A stretch of DNA of 64,000 nucleotides from Spirodela intermedia (taxonomy: Eukaryota > Streptophyta > Magnoliopsida > Alismatales > Araceae): contig LR746268.1 of NCBI GenBank assembly GCA_902729315.2, forward strand, positions 3,651,501 to 3,715,500, given 5' to 3'. This document shows, in pieces, positions 1-9,824 of this stretch. The notes below the pieces were generated by a model that made no database searches, was not told the origin of the DNA, and worked only from the letters and a program-made list of their open reading frames with translations. A program made the position numbers and the translations under genes. Position 1 is the stretch's first letter. Every line of letters starts with the position of its first letter.

Positions 1-1371
1 GAACATAATTTCTCTTTTATCATGAATTGTGATTGGTCATGAAATAACATTTCATCAAGTTAATATATAATTCATTCTATTGTAACACTTTGAATATATA
101 TATATATATGAGACGTTTCGTATGTTCAGTACTGTAAATAAGAATGTCATTAAAATAATTGACAATAAATCTACCAATAAAAGGTTTCAGAATTTGATTC
201 ATCACTCTCATAAAGGCATGACCAACCATTCATAAAAACCTGCCTTAATTTTAAAGGCCGTCTTCTATTCATCTCCCTGATCTTCTCTACACCTTCAGTT
301 TCACCTTCATCTATGGCCTCTCTGAAATTCACAGCTCTACGTTTTGGACAAGCATTTGATTTGTCACTTCTTCATTAAATCCGTAACAGTTTCGAACAGA
401 GTTAGATACATATGGATCCCTACGAGAAGAATTTCACCCACTAGGAATAGATCCACTTGGTCTTGGTGCAGCTGAGGTTGCTGATCTTTCATTACTAGTA
501 GCAAATGAAATGTGTGCTGGTCTTGACCTGTCTGGCTGAAGTGTTGACACGTCAGTAAACTTTCGAGTTCTAGATTTACTTTTCTCCAGTATAATTTTAG
601 CACGTTCTGATGTCATAACAACATCATTTCACTTGAAGAATGATTGTAAAACAAACATTTCTTCAATATTCGATTGAAGTTCACTTTTAAATCTAGAGAT
701 CACATAAGATTTAGATTAAGTCAAATTGATGCTTAAATAAAGTTTATAGTCATACAACTTTGATATTAGTGATATAAAGCCTGTTCATAGTCAGAAGGAG
801 GAAATCTAGATTTGAATAATTTCTTCATCTTATCCGAACTTTGAACTTGATCTTTTCTTCATCTTGTATGGGTGGATTGTAGCTGATCCCACCAGGCAGA
901 GGCTCCACCTTTCAGTTTTATAGGCAGCTAAATTCACGTGTTTGTCATCACAAATCTTCATGCATTCCAAAAATCTCTCATTTTTCGAAATCCAATTAAG
1001 AAATTCTTCTATTTTAAAAAGTCTATTAAGGCTAGGTGAATCAATTTACATTCGAAATTCTCTGCAATCATCATAATCAGATCTACTTTTTGAGCTTTCC
1101 GTTATTGTTTGATAAGTTTTTATGTGAGAGGTTACATAAATCATTTTATTTTTTACCAGTTTGACCATGAAATTGACATTCCATTGCGGACATTCGTGCT
1201 AACATTTGCTTCAAAGTGTCATTCAAATTTTAAATTTTTTGATCCATATGAATCTTGAAATCAGCAAACTCTTATTTCAAATCAGGGTATACCTCAGAAC
1301 TTTCATTGTCACTGATGTGAATCCCTTTATCTCGTGACATCTTTTAAATCTACATCTGGAACACTAACCTT
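1..1371 (-). mobile_element. Ty3/gypsy internal region with decayed gag
   Basis: On the minus strand, an ATG at 1340 just downstream of the primer-binding site opens a gag-like frame (MSRDKGIHISDNESSEVYPD) that is soon broken by stop codons. Further on, around 1010-880, the reading continues EEFLNWISKNERF... and then ASAWWDQLQ (about 880-906), followed by FPPSDYEQALYH (about 772-806). The ASAWWDQLQ and PPSDYEQ blocks are hallmarks of the retrotrans_gag (capsid) domain of plant Ty3/gypsy elements. Several stops and frame changes make it non-functional. A later piece near 430-610 is low-complexity, as in the gag tail. The element continues left beyond the window, so protease and polymerase are not visible here. 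Confidence 0.8.
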
Positions 1372-1383
1372 GCTCTCATACCA
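1372..1383 (-). other. Retrotransposon primer-binding site
   Basis: Read on the minus strand this is TGGTATGAGAGC, one mismatch from the initiator tRNA-Met complementary site TGGTATCAGAGC used by many plant LTR elements. It sits two bases inside the LTR border at 1386, exactly where a minus-strand primer-binding site belongs. This fixes the orientation of the element. Confidence 0.75.
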
Positions 1384-1385
1384 CT

Positions 1386-3329
1386 TGATGCAGTGAAACT
1401 TGAGGAGGGAGTAGCTTGAACGAGTTGTAATCAACTTTAATATTGTGGGGGTCAAAGACACGTCTTTGAATCCTCGAAAAACGTGCTCCAATGGTTATCC
1501 TTTTGCTCTGAATCCACAAGGTGAAGAGGACAGATCCCTTGACTCCACAAGGAGGTGATACTTAATCCGCAGAGTGAAGAACAAGTTCCTAGGGTCCCCA
1601 GCGGTGCTGGAGTCCATTAGTAGAATGAGAGAAGTTCAAGAAAAGAAAACTTACAAAATTATACTGTAAAAAGGTAATGTGACTCTAGAGGGTGGCTTTA
1701 AATAGGCTATAGAGTCTCTTTTTGGGCGCCAAGATTTGAATTTCAAATAAAATATAAATCTGAAATCAGCATTTGGCTGAAAACATTTTGCTGAAATTTT
1801 AAATTTAGACGAAATTCTAAAATAGCAAAAATTTTCTATGTCAATCACAGTGATGTAATATATTATTAGGTAATTATTTAGAATTTTTCTCAAAGCATAC
1901 TATATTTTCTGAATTTTATACTAAGAAATGAAAATGAAATATATTTAAAATTCACGAAAAAGGGAAATAAGGGTGCGGACGTCAGGATGACGTCAGCACC
2001 CGGCAAACGGGAATCGGGTGGAAACAGAGTTCTACCTGGTGATTCTTACGTAAGTGATTATAGATGATTTAATTGATCAAATTAAGATCTGTAAAAGCCA
2101 GAAGAATCATAATTGAATAAAGTATAGGTTGGTAAATTTAAAATCAACAAATTATCACTAAATGAAGTGGAAATTAAGTTGAAAGTAGGAAAATAGAGTT
2201 TCGGCGTCGCGGCAGTAATGTGTCGGCGATTCACCGAAATCTTGAGCATTCGGGAGGATCGTCGTGTAGTGTCCATGGCCTCGAAGGCTCTCCTTGGACA
2301 AAGATGACGTGGGCAATCTCTAGATCTCCTTGCGAAGTTTAGAGATCAATGAAATGGGTCGTCGTATCGTCTCCGGCGGCTGTCACCTGGCGGAGCAGAA
2401 AAATAGCGACTTTGCGGCTCTCTAGCAGCTGTCACCCGAGGGAGAGGAGCTGGATGGAGGTGGGGCACGTGTCAGGGAGCTTCATCCTCAGGTCCGTGCA
2501 ATAAGAAGAGGCTCTTCATCGCATCCGGTACACTCTCAGGAGTTGGCGACTCGTCTCCCGACGGATCGTCCTCTTTCCGACGACGGCTTGTTTGTCGATC
2601 AATCGGAGATGCTTTACTTGATGGATTCGCGATCCTTTTATCGCAAATTGTTCAACAATTTTAGTAACAATGCTCCACGAATCACGTTGACGAGATTTTT
2701 GCCGATGATCTAGCGATTCTGGTTGCTTAATCCTTCACCAATGATCTGTAGGAAAGTTGCGATAATCAGATAAAAAATATGAGTTTTGGCTTTGAGAGGA
2801 TTCGAACTTGCGCTAGTTGTCCGCCCTTTCTAGGGAAGGTGTGACGCGGGTTTAGTTCCACATTGCTTGTACGTCGAAGTTTCTGACAAATATATAATAA
2901 TATTACATTTCCGATCAAGTCCCTTTCTCGCACATGTACGACCACTCTTTGCCCCACAGCCGGCTGGCCACCGGTGACGTGGAAGGGGAGTGGCATACAC
3001 GTGCCCCTATCGGTCCTAGCCGCTTGAGCCCCTACTCGCGGCTCTTCCCGGCTACGTTTTTGACCCGCTTGCAAGCTTGACTAGTTGGCGAGTCCCCCCC
3101 CCATTTTGCTATATTTTTATTTTTATTTCTTGTTCTTCATTTATCTCAAAAGTTAGATTATAAAAATCATATAAATTCATATAAAATCACATAATTACCC
3201 AAAAATTTACATTAATCAACTGAAAACCATTTTTCACATTTTAACACAAATATAAGTCTATTTATCATGAGTTAAGGCTAAAACTATATTATTTATTAAT
3301 TATTAACTCATGATAATGAAGACTTATCA
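1386..3329 (-). mobile_element. Complete gypsy LTR (about 1.94 kb)
   Basis: The segment begins TGATGCAG and ends CTTATCA, so both borders carry the TGAT/ATCA short inverted termini of an LTR. The left border abuts a primer-binding site and gag, making this the 5' LTR of a minus-strand element. The right ~490 bases (2838-3329) recur at 3895-4433, 13786-14252, 14262-14655 and 42886-43376. The middle (1930-2760) recurs at 13070-13785 and 41890-42760. GC content is much higher in 2200-3080 than in its flanks. Open frames in it (e.g. near 2766-3074 on the minus strand) are not genes. A target-site duplication cannot be checked because the far LTR is outside the window. Confidence 0.75.
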
Positions 3330-3894
3330 CCTCCCTTTTGGTGGTGACAATGCCGGCAACGATCGTCGATCTCCTCTCTTGGTGTAGCAAGAAGAGGATC
3401 AATTGAAGATACCCCTATGTGAGGCCACCGTTCTCTCCCCACGTCTGTCTGAACAAGACGAAGAAATCATTTTCATTTTGTTCCTTTGACTTCTATGTAA
3501 TTGAACCTCTTTTATCCTAATTAATGCAATCTAAATTTTGTGAAGTTCTATTCCTCTTTGCCTCATCGATTTTGAATAGTTGATGTCGTTGAAGGAACTA
3601 GGGAATTATCCCTGTAGGTCATCTGTAATTTATTTACAAGGTGGCTGGTTGAACCTTGAGAGAAATTTCTCTCAACATGCATTGAATTTCTCTATTCGTG
3701 ACTACTGAATTTCAGAGAGTAAACAAATCAAAATGTGATCATTAATTAATATACATCAACTAACTCAAAACTTTCTTTGTGTTTAACTTGGTTTTCTACT
3801 AATTCATCAAGAGATTGTTCCTATGAAAATTAATTTATAAATTTAAAATTGGTGATCTTAAATAATAGTGACTTAAGAGTGATTACTAACCCTT
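3330..3894. other. Intergenic, no gene seen
   Basis: Unique-looking spacer between the LTR and the next LTR fragment. It contains a short GC-rich patch (3340-3460) and otherwise AT-rich DNA; no conserved coding frame was recognised. Confidence 0.5.
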
Positions 3895-4433
3895 GTTTGT
3901 TGCCCACTTTCATGAGAGATAGTAAAATAAGTATGTGAATACCTTTATAAAGTGATATCATAAGGATATATCCTTCTGATAAATAGGAGTATTTTAGGTA
4001 TTAAATTATTAAAACCTTCTAAGAGGCTGTGACTGTTGGTTTAGTCCCACATCAGTTATATGTCAAGTTTTGAGGCAAATATATAGTAACACCAAATTTG
4101 GTAGTCAATGTATCTCTTTCTCACATGTGTATAATCATTCCATGCCCCACACTCAATTGGTCACTAGTGACGTGGAAGGGGAGTGACGCATTTAGTTGGC
4201 AGGGTTCCTCATTTTTTCAATTTTTTATTTTATTTTATTTCCCTTCATTTATCTCAAAAATATAATTCTATAAATTCTATAAATTCACATAAAATTATAT
4301 AATTAGCCAAAAATTAATGTTAATTAATTAAATACTAATTTTTACAATTTAACACAAATATAAGTCTATTTATCATAAGTTAATGCTAAAACTATATTAT
4401 TAATTATTAACTCATGATAATGAAGACTTATCA
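3895..4433 (-). mobile_element. LTR fragment, same gypsy family
   Basis: Homologous to the right end of the LTR at 1386-3329: shared blocks include TTTAGTCCCACAT near 4040, GACGTGGAAGGGGAGTG near 4170, and the terminal AT-rich block ending GAAGACTTATCA. Its first ~120 bases match a segment present at 42760-42880 but missing from the first LTR, so it derives from a different subfamily member. The left part of the LTR is missing; probably a truncated solo LTR. Confidence 0.65.
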
Positions 4434-5868
4434 ATACCCTTCTCACTATTTAAACAATACTTTTTTGTATATTTACATGAGAGAGATTAGGCTTCTTGTT
4501 GGGGTTTATATCCTTTGATCTACACTAACATTCATTTACAGATTATAACTTATTCTATATTATCTTCTTGTGCTTCATTTACCCTATTTAGTAATAACAT
4601 AGAAGGGCTCATCTCAAGAAGTCCATTTGTATAGTCATAATGGTTTAAATTTTAGAAGTAAATCAACAAATGAAACATTTTGGTATCATCAAGGTTTTCT
4701 TGACTTGAAATCTTTTACTTGACTTATCCAACCCATCAACATAGTGTTAAAAAAGTTTTAAAATCATTTGCATCACAAGTAATGTCATCTAAGATGCATA
4801 TTTATGTGTAATTCCATTGCTCAATGAACTGATGTATCTCTATATACATATATAGTTTTTGCACTCAATATCTATTGTCTATCTCTTTGAGGACATGAAC
4901 CATAAATATAATTCTTTACATATAATAATGAGTGCAAAAAAGATTTGAAATCTTTGCTTGAAGACTACATTTTAAATCCAAACAACCTGAAGATTCATTT
5001 AACTTGGAGTTACTTAAAATATTTGATACATTTCATTGAGTCACTTTGAGCACATAGAAAAAAGGTTCCATGTCATTGATGCAGCCAATACAACCTGAAG
5101 ATTCATTTAAGTTGAAGCTAGCCCAATTATGAAATGGATCCCATAGCAAGACATGTTTCTAGATATGTCAATATTTAGATTTTTCCTTTCACATTTTTAT
5201 TTTTATCTATTTCTATTTATATCCCGTAATCTATTTTTAGTACTTTCTATTTTGTATCCCCCATTTTATTTTCAACTTTTTCTATTTTTATTATCTTACT
5301 ATTTCTTTTCCCTTCTATTTTTGATCCCCCTTCTATTCTTAGTCTTCTTATTATCCCAAGGGAGATTCTAGTTTTCAATCAATAAATTTTGTGAGTTTCT
5401 TCCTTTTTAAGGTCCTCTTCATCTGCTGGTAGGATCCATCTCCCCTATGGATTTGGGGAACTCATCTCCTTGATTTTGTGGACTCAAAATCACATCTTTG
5501 TGGATTCAAGGGACATGTAGATTCAGTACAAGAGAACCATGACATAAGTCTGTCTTTTGAGGATTCAAGATGTGATTTCAGTCTCCACAATATTGTTAGT
5601 CATACCCAATAGTAATACACTACTGAGCATAAGAGAGATTTGACATTTATACTTGAAGATTGTGTAGTTAAATATTAGATATATGTCATTGAGTGCAAAT
5701 CTACATTCCTCTAAAAATCAATGCATTGTGATTTAGAGGGATCATAAGAGGAGGTGAACCATAAATAGAATTTAATAAGAGATTCAAATCATTTAGTTAG
5801 TTCATATTATAAAAACGATCAACCTTGTTGGGACTTCATACAATATAGACCCAAGAGGCAAAGAGATA
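4434..5868. repeat. AT-rich repeat debris with LTR-like piece
   Basis: No gene seen. A block CAACCTGAAGATTCATTTAA occurs near 4984 and, with one or two changes, near 5092, about 108 bases apart. The stretch 5340-5600 (TCAATCAATAAA, then repeated GTGGATTCAAGG-type phrases) resembles 45390-45640, suggesting two old copies of the downstream part of a copia-like LTR. A 72-residue open frame at 5153-5371 is hydrophobic low-complexity translation of T-rich DNA and is not called a gene. Confidence 0.35.
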
Positions 5869-6312
5869 GTGAACAAGGGGAGGGGAAAGATTAGCATAAT
5901 GGTGTCTATGAAAGTCCTTTTTTTTGCACTTTATTTGGTGGTACTGTCCTCTTATGCGGCTATTGCTAGTGGGGTTGCATCCTTTGAGGAGTATCATTCC
6001 TATCAATTCATTATCACTACAAATGACAAGTCTTCTCCAACCAGCATGGCCATGTTCAAACGCTCAAGTATATGACTGCATGTTAATGCCATTTTTTCTC
6101 ATTGAGTTGAAATAATGACTCACATTTTTCAATTTTTCAACATCAGAATTACCTCAATTCAGTTCCCTAGAAATTTTAAATTAACTTGTCTATATAATTT
6201 TTTGATTGCAAATGACTCTAGAAGTGAATTTGAATGTTGTATATGCCAATTTGGTGCTCATAGGATTTGCCATGGAACTTGCTGCCCTCCTACTACTCCT
6301 CTTTCATGATAT
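5869..6312 (+). CDS. Possible small secreted cysteine-rich peptide (doubtful)
   Basis: The frame starting at 5869 (or at the inner Met at 5902) encodes a convincing signal peptide, VLFFALYLVVLSSYAAIASG. It ends after about 68 residues at a stop near 6073. About 160 bases on, in the frame ending at 6309, comes a cysteine cluster FECCICQFGAHRICHGTCC followed by PPTTPLS and a stop. A signal peptide followed by a C-C-x-C-x7-C-x3-C-C core is the layout of plant cysteine-rich peptides (MEG/ESF1 or defensin-like). One GT-AG join that keeps frame runs from GTCTTC near 6030 to an AG near 6220, but the donor is weak; the better donor GTATAT near 6067 does not keep this frame. It may be a pseudogene or chance. 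The family is not identified. Confidence 0.25.
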
Positions 6313-6399
6313 TGGAAAACTAAGCCAAATGAGAGTCATTTCTCACAGTTTGTTTTGGAATTTGGAAGGATGTAAGGTACTGCACCACAACTTCTAATG

Positions 6400-7690
6400 A
6401 AATAACTTCCAATCTCAACTATGATATCTATGATTTGACATATCGTTATAAGAATTTCAGCTCTCAACTAAACTCCTATAAATCGTGGATGATGCTGCAA
6501 ATTTAGGCCTAGTCTTCCATTTGGGTCAATTATGTATACATATAGAAACATCTTGAATGTGCCCATGTGCAAAAGTGAATAAGTGAGAGAGAGGCCTACT
6601 ACATTAGAGATGTACAAGATAACCTTGTGACATTGTGTGTTTGTCAATGTTCTCTTGCAAATACACCATTTTAAGGAGTAGATTATCTACATAATCTACT
6701 AATATACAAAAAATATAAGTTTATTTTCTTTGCACCCCAAATCTTTTTTTCATTATGTTTGAATTTCATGATTTTCTTTGATAAATTGTGAAACTTCAAT
6801 TTTGACCGATCACTTTGGTTTTTGAAATCATAAGTTAATATAGTGGTAAGAGCTTCCTCTTCAACCAACATTCTGCCATTGATTACAAGGCCCCTCCTTT
6901 AGGCCCATGCTTAGTCATTCCCAAGTCAAGAAAGCCCAAAACACCTTGGGCACTTTCAAGATAAAAGTATATATTAAAAAAATGGTAAACCCATGTACTC
7001 GTACTACGTAATAATAAGTTTCCTCGGCTCAATAGTAAAACATCGAGTTATATGTGACACTCAAGGAGTAAAATTTGTGATACAAAGTTAATTCAAACAA
7101 CATGTGATAGAGAAAATTAAAATAACAAATAAATAATGAAGACACAATCTATGGTCTAAATGTGCTTATCTTGGCATTGGTCTCTAAAAGTGATGTTGAT
7201 AGTTTCTCAATTTTGTCCTTCACCCATGGATTGATCCTCTCTCTCTCTCTCTCCCTCCTCCCTCCTCCCTCTCACTAGAGCCATTGTTGGATATGATTAG
7301 GAACCTATTTTCATTCGCATTTTTAAAATCACACACGGCCCTACTCCAAGTTCAAGCTTAATTCAATCTTCTCAAGTGACTACCAATTAGTGAGTGCGTG
7401 TTGGTGGGTTTGTGTGTCTAAGAGATAGAGAGCGAGAGGGATCAGATTTCCCCATGAGAAGGAAAAAGGACTCCAAAAAATATTAGACGCATTCTTCTCT
7501 TGGGTTGGATTAGACTGCTCTATAGTCCAATTTATTTTTAAAATGATTTTTTTATTTAATATTTAATATTTTGAAATTGATCTTATCAAAACACTTCTTC
7601 ATATAACTTATCTTTAATATTTTTTATCTTGAAGGCAAATAAATAATTATTTTAAATCAAAATTAATTTAAACTATTTATTTGATTACTG
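6400..7690. other. Intergenic, no gene seen
   Basis: AT-rich spacer with a CT-rich microsatellite at about 7230-7265 (CTCTCTCTCTCTCTCCCTCC). No coding frame with recognisable similarity was found on either strand. Confidence 0.5.
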
Positions 7691-7692
7691 AA

Positions 7693-7700
7693 TTATATAG
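7693..7700 (+). promoter_or_regulatory. TATA-like box upstream of first mTERF gene
   Basis: TTATATAG lies about 210 bases before the ATG at 7906, at the junction between AT-rich spacer and the GC-rich leader. This is a reasonable core-promoter position for a leader of about 180 bases, but it is a sequence match only. Confidence 0.3.
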
Positions 7701-7755
7701 AAACTCAATGGCAGAAAGGTCGTGAGTGGACCGCTAAGTCCTCTACTCGTTCTGG

Positions 7756-7768
7756 AAACCCTAAACCC
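7756..7768 (+). promoter_or_regulatory. Telo-box in mTERF leader
   Basis: AAACCCTAAACCC is a plant telo-box (AAACCCTA) with most of a second unit. Such boxes are common near transcription starts of plant genes for organelle and cytosolic translation and growth. It lies about 60 bases after the TATA-like box. Confidence 0.5.
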
Positions 7769-7905
7769 TTCTTGCTCCGCATTCTCGTACTCAGAGCCAC
7801 CTCGCATTCTCTGGTTTCTCCGGCGAGTTTTCGGCAATCCCTCTCCTCCTCCCCCCTTGATATGCTCCAGGTTGTGATCTGTGGAGGAGAGGAGAGGGGG
7901 GATCG

Positions 7906-9006
7906 ATGTTGCTGCGAGGTACCCTCTCCTGCCCCTGGGCTCGCATAACCGTCGGCGACGGGAGGAAATCCTTCATCCATGGACGCTCCGTAGGGTGCAT
8001 CACGGTTCGTCCCCAATCCTCGCCGCGTCTCTTCTCCGCTGGCGCCACTAGGGTGGAGGCGGCAGTGCCGCCCTCCATGGTGGGATTTCTCGTCAGCTCC
8101 TGCGGCCTGTCGCCAGACGAGGCCACGAGGGCTTCCAAGCGCCTCCCCAGCGTCAGATCCCCTTCGAATCCCGACGCGGTCCTCACCTTCCTGAAGCTCA
8201 AAGGGTTCGACGAGGAGCAGATAAAAAAGATCGTCTGCTCGAGGCCCCAGCTCCTCTGCGCCGACGTGGAGAGGACATTGGAGCCCAAATTTAGAGTTCT
8301 GGAGGAGATCGGATTCCGCGGCCCCAGCCTCTTCGACGTGATCAAGCAGAACAATCGCTTCCTCTGCTGCAGCCAGGACAAGGTTATCCTCCCCAATATC
8401 TCCCTCCTGATGAGGGACTGCGGCATCAGCGGGGCGAGGATCCTTAAGATCCTGAAGCGGAGCTCCTGGGTGGTGAGCAGGAGCACGGGCTCCCTCCAGG
8501 AGCTCATCGTCCGGGTGGAGGAGCTGGGATTCAATCGGGACTCCCGTATGTTCGAGTACGCCCTCTGCGCTCTCAGCAAGTACAAGCGGAGCACGGTTGC
8601 CTCCAAGCTAGAGAGATTCGCCAGATTCGGTTGGACGGACGAGGAAATCCTCAGAGCCATGAGGCTGGCACCCGTCCTCCTCACTCTCTCCGACAACAAG
8701 CTGAAGAAATCCATGGAGTTCCTAATGGGCGTGGCGGGCCTGAAGCCGGCCTGCATCGCCTCCTACCCTGTCATGCTGATGTTCAGCTTGGAGAAGAGGG
8801 TCATGCCCAGGTACCGAGTCATGGAGCTACTGAAATCCAAAGGGCTCCCCGGGGGGAAGCTTGACTACGCCAGCGCTCTACGCCTTTCGGAGGCCAGGTT
8901 CTTGACCAAGTTCGTCTTCCCTCACGTCGAGGCGCATCCGGAGCTCGAGGAAGTGTATGGTCCTGCTGCGCCGCCAAAGGAAACGCCGGACACCATCGCC
9001 GGCTGA
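7906..9006 (+). CDS. mTERF-family protein, organelle-targeted (copy 1)
   Basis: Intronless 366-residue frame. The first ~55 residues are rich in Arg, Ser and Gly with few acids (MLLRGTLSCPWARITVGDGR), as in a mitochondrial or plastid transit peptide. From about residue 58 come the degenerate ~30-residue helical repeats of the mTERF fold: FLVSSCGLSPDEATRASKRL, then NPDAVLTFLKLKGFDEEQI, RPQLLCADVERTLEPKFRVL, and near the end FSLEKRVMPRYRVMELL. These blocks define the large plant-expanded mTERF clade, whose members bind nucleic acid in mitochondria or chloroplasts and affect transcription termination, splicing or transcript stability. The exact target is unknown. The start at 7906 gives a full transit peptide and follows a GC-rich leader. 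A second, related gene lies 0.8 kb downstream on the same strand. A 321-residue frame on the opposite strand is only a shadow of the GC-rich codons. Confidence 0.92.
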   Translation: MLLRGTLSCPWARITVGDGRKSFIHGRSVGCITVRPQSSPRLFSAGATRVEAAVPPSMVGFLVSSCGLSPDEATRASKRLPSVRSPSNPDAVLTFLKLKGFDEEQIKKIVCSRPQLLCADVERTLEPKFRVLEEIGFRGPSLFDVIKQNNRFLCCSQDKVILPNISLLMRDCGISGARILKILKRSSWVVSRSTGSLQELIVRVEELGFNRDSRMFEYALCALSKYKRSTVASKLERFARFGWTDEEILRAMRLAPVLLTLSDNKLKKSMEFLMGVAGLKPACIASYPVMLMFSLEKRVMPRYRVMELLKSKGLPGGKLDYASALRLSEARFLTKFVFPHVEAHPELEEVYGPAAPPKETPDTIAG

Positions 9007-9824
9007 AGATCTCGGATGGTGGGGACCACAGTGGTGGATCGATCTGGGTACGACTGGCCCTCATTCTTCTTCGTAGACAGTGCCCAGACAATCCGGAGAA
9101 GAACAAGTTTTCCCGAGGAAACTCTTCTTCCTCGATCATTTATCAATCCATAAGCCCGCGAAGCTCGGACTCCATACCTTTGGAAGAACTCAGACTGAAA
9201 ATTTTCCATGCCAATTTGGCCTGAGCAGCCAGCCCATCCCCGAAGAACAGCAACAGATTCCACTAGGAGAATGGTCCTGGTCGTCTGTGTATTTCATTTC
9301 ATTTCCTCGATTAGTCCCTCATCTCTCTCTCTCTTCCGACATCATTATTTGGCGCGTCTTTAGTGAATGAACGCCTGAAACTTTGATCATTGCGGGGACC
9401 ATGTGGCCTTCTTTCATGGACACCCTCTCAAAGATTCAGTCGATAATCAGGCATTTAGTGAAGGGACGATCAGTAGAAGCTCGGAGTTTTGACCAAGGTC
9501 GGCCCCACCGGGCAGTTGGGGGGGGGGAGTGGAGGGGGGGATGTTGACGTTTTGGGCCGGGCCTAACCCGAAAAGGGGCCAATTTGTTTTGGATTTCAAA
9601 ATATTCAGTTTGTTTTTAAAAAATATCTGTATTGATAGTGCTTCGGATTTGCTTGTATCAGGTAAGGTCCGGTCTACCGAACCAGGTGGGTCCCCGTTCT
9701 CCGAAGGCGTAACCCGCCCTACTGAAGAGGCGCCGCAGCCCTCCGCCGCCGCCGCCTCTTCCGCGGGCGCCTCCGCTGGATCTTCCTCTAGTTTTGGGAG
9801 CTTCGGAGTTGGAACGAGAGGAGG
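9007..9824. other. Spacer between the two mTERF genes
   Basis: Contains the 3' region of copy 1 and the upstream region of copy 2. A G-run (9521-9540, broken by a few other bases) precedes the second gene; GGGCCGGGCC-type sequence at 9553-9565 resembles site-II (GGCCC) promoter motifs. Open frames here are compositional. Confidence 0.4.

Noticed and set aside
2760-2830. Possible tRNA gene on the minus strand
   Set aside because: Only a T-loop-like TTCGAAT is present; no acceptor, D or anticodon stem can be drawn and it lies inside an LTR.
5153-5371. 72-residue very hydrophobic frame
   Set aside because: Translation of T-rich low-complexity DNA (Phe/Leu runs), inside LTR-like debris.
7791-8756. 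321-residue open frame on the minus strand
   Set aside because: It is exactly antisense to the mTERF coding region; GC-rich codons leave few stops, and its sequence has no family features.
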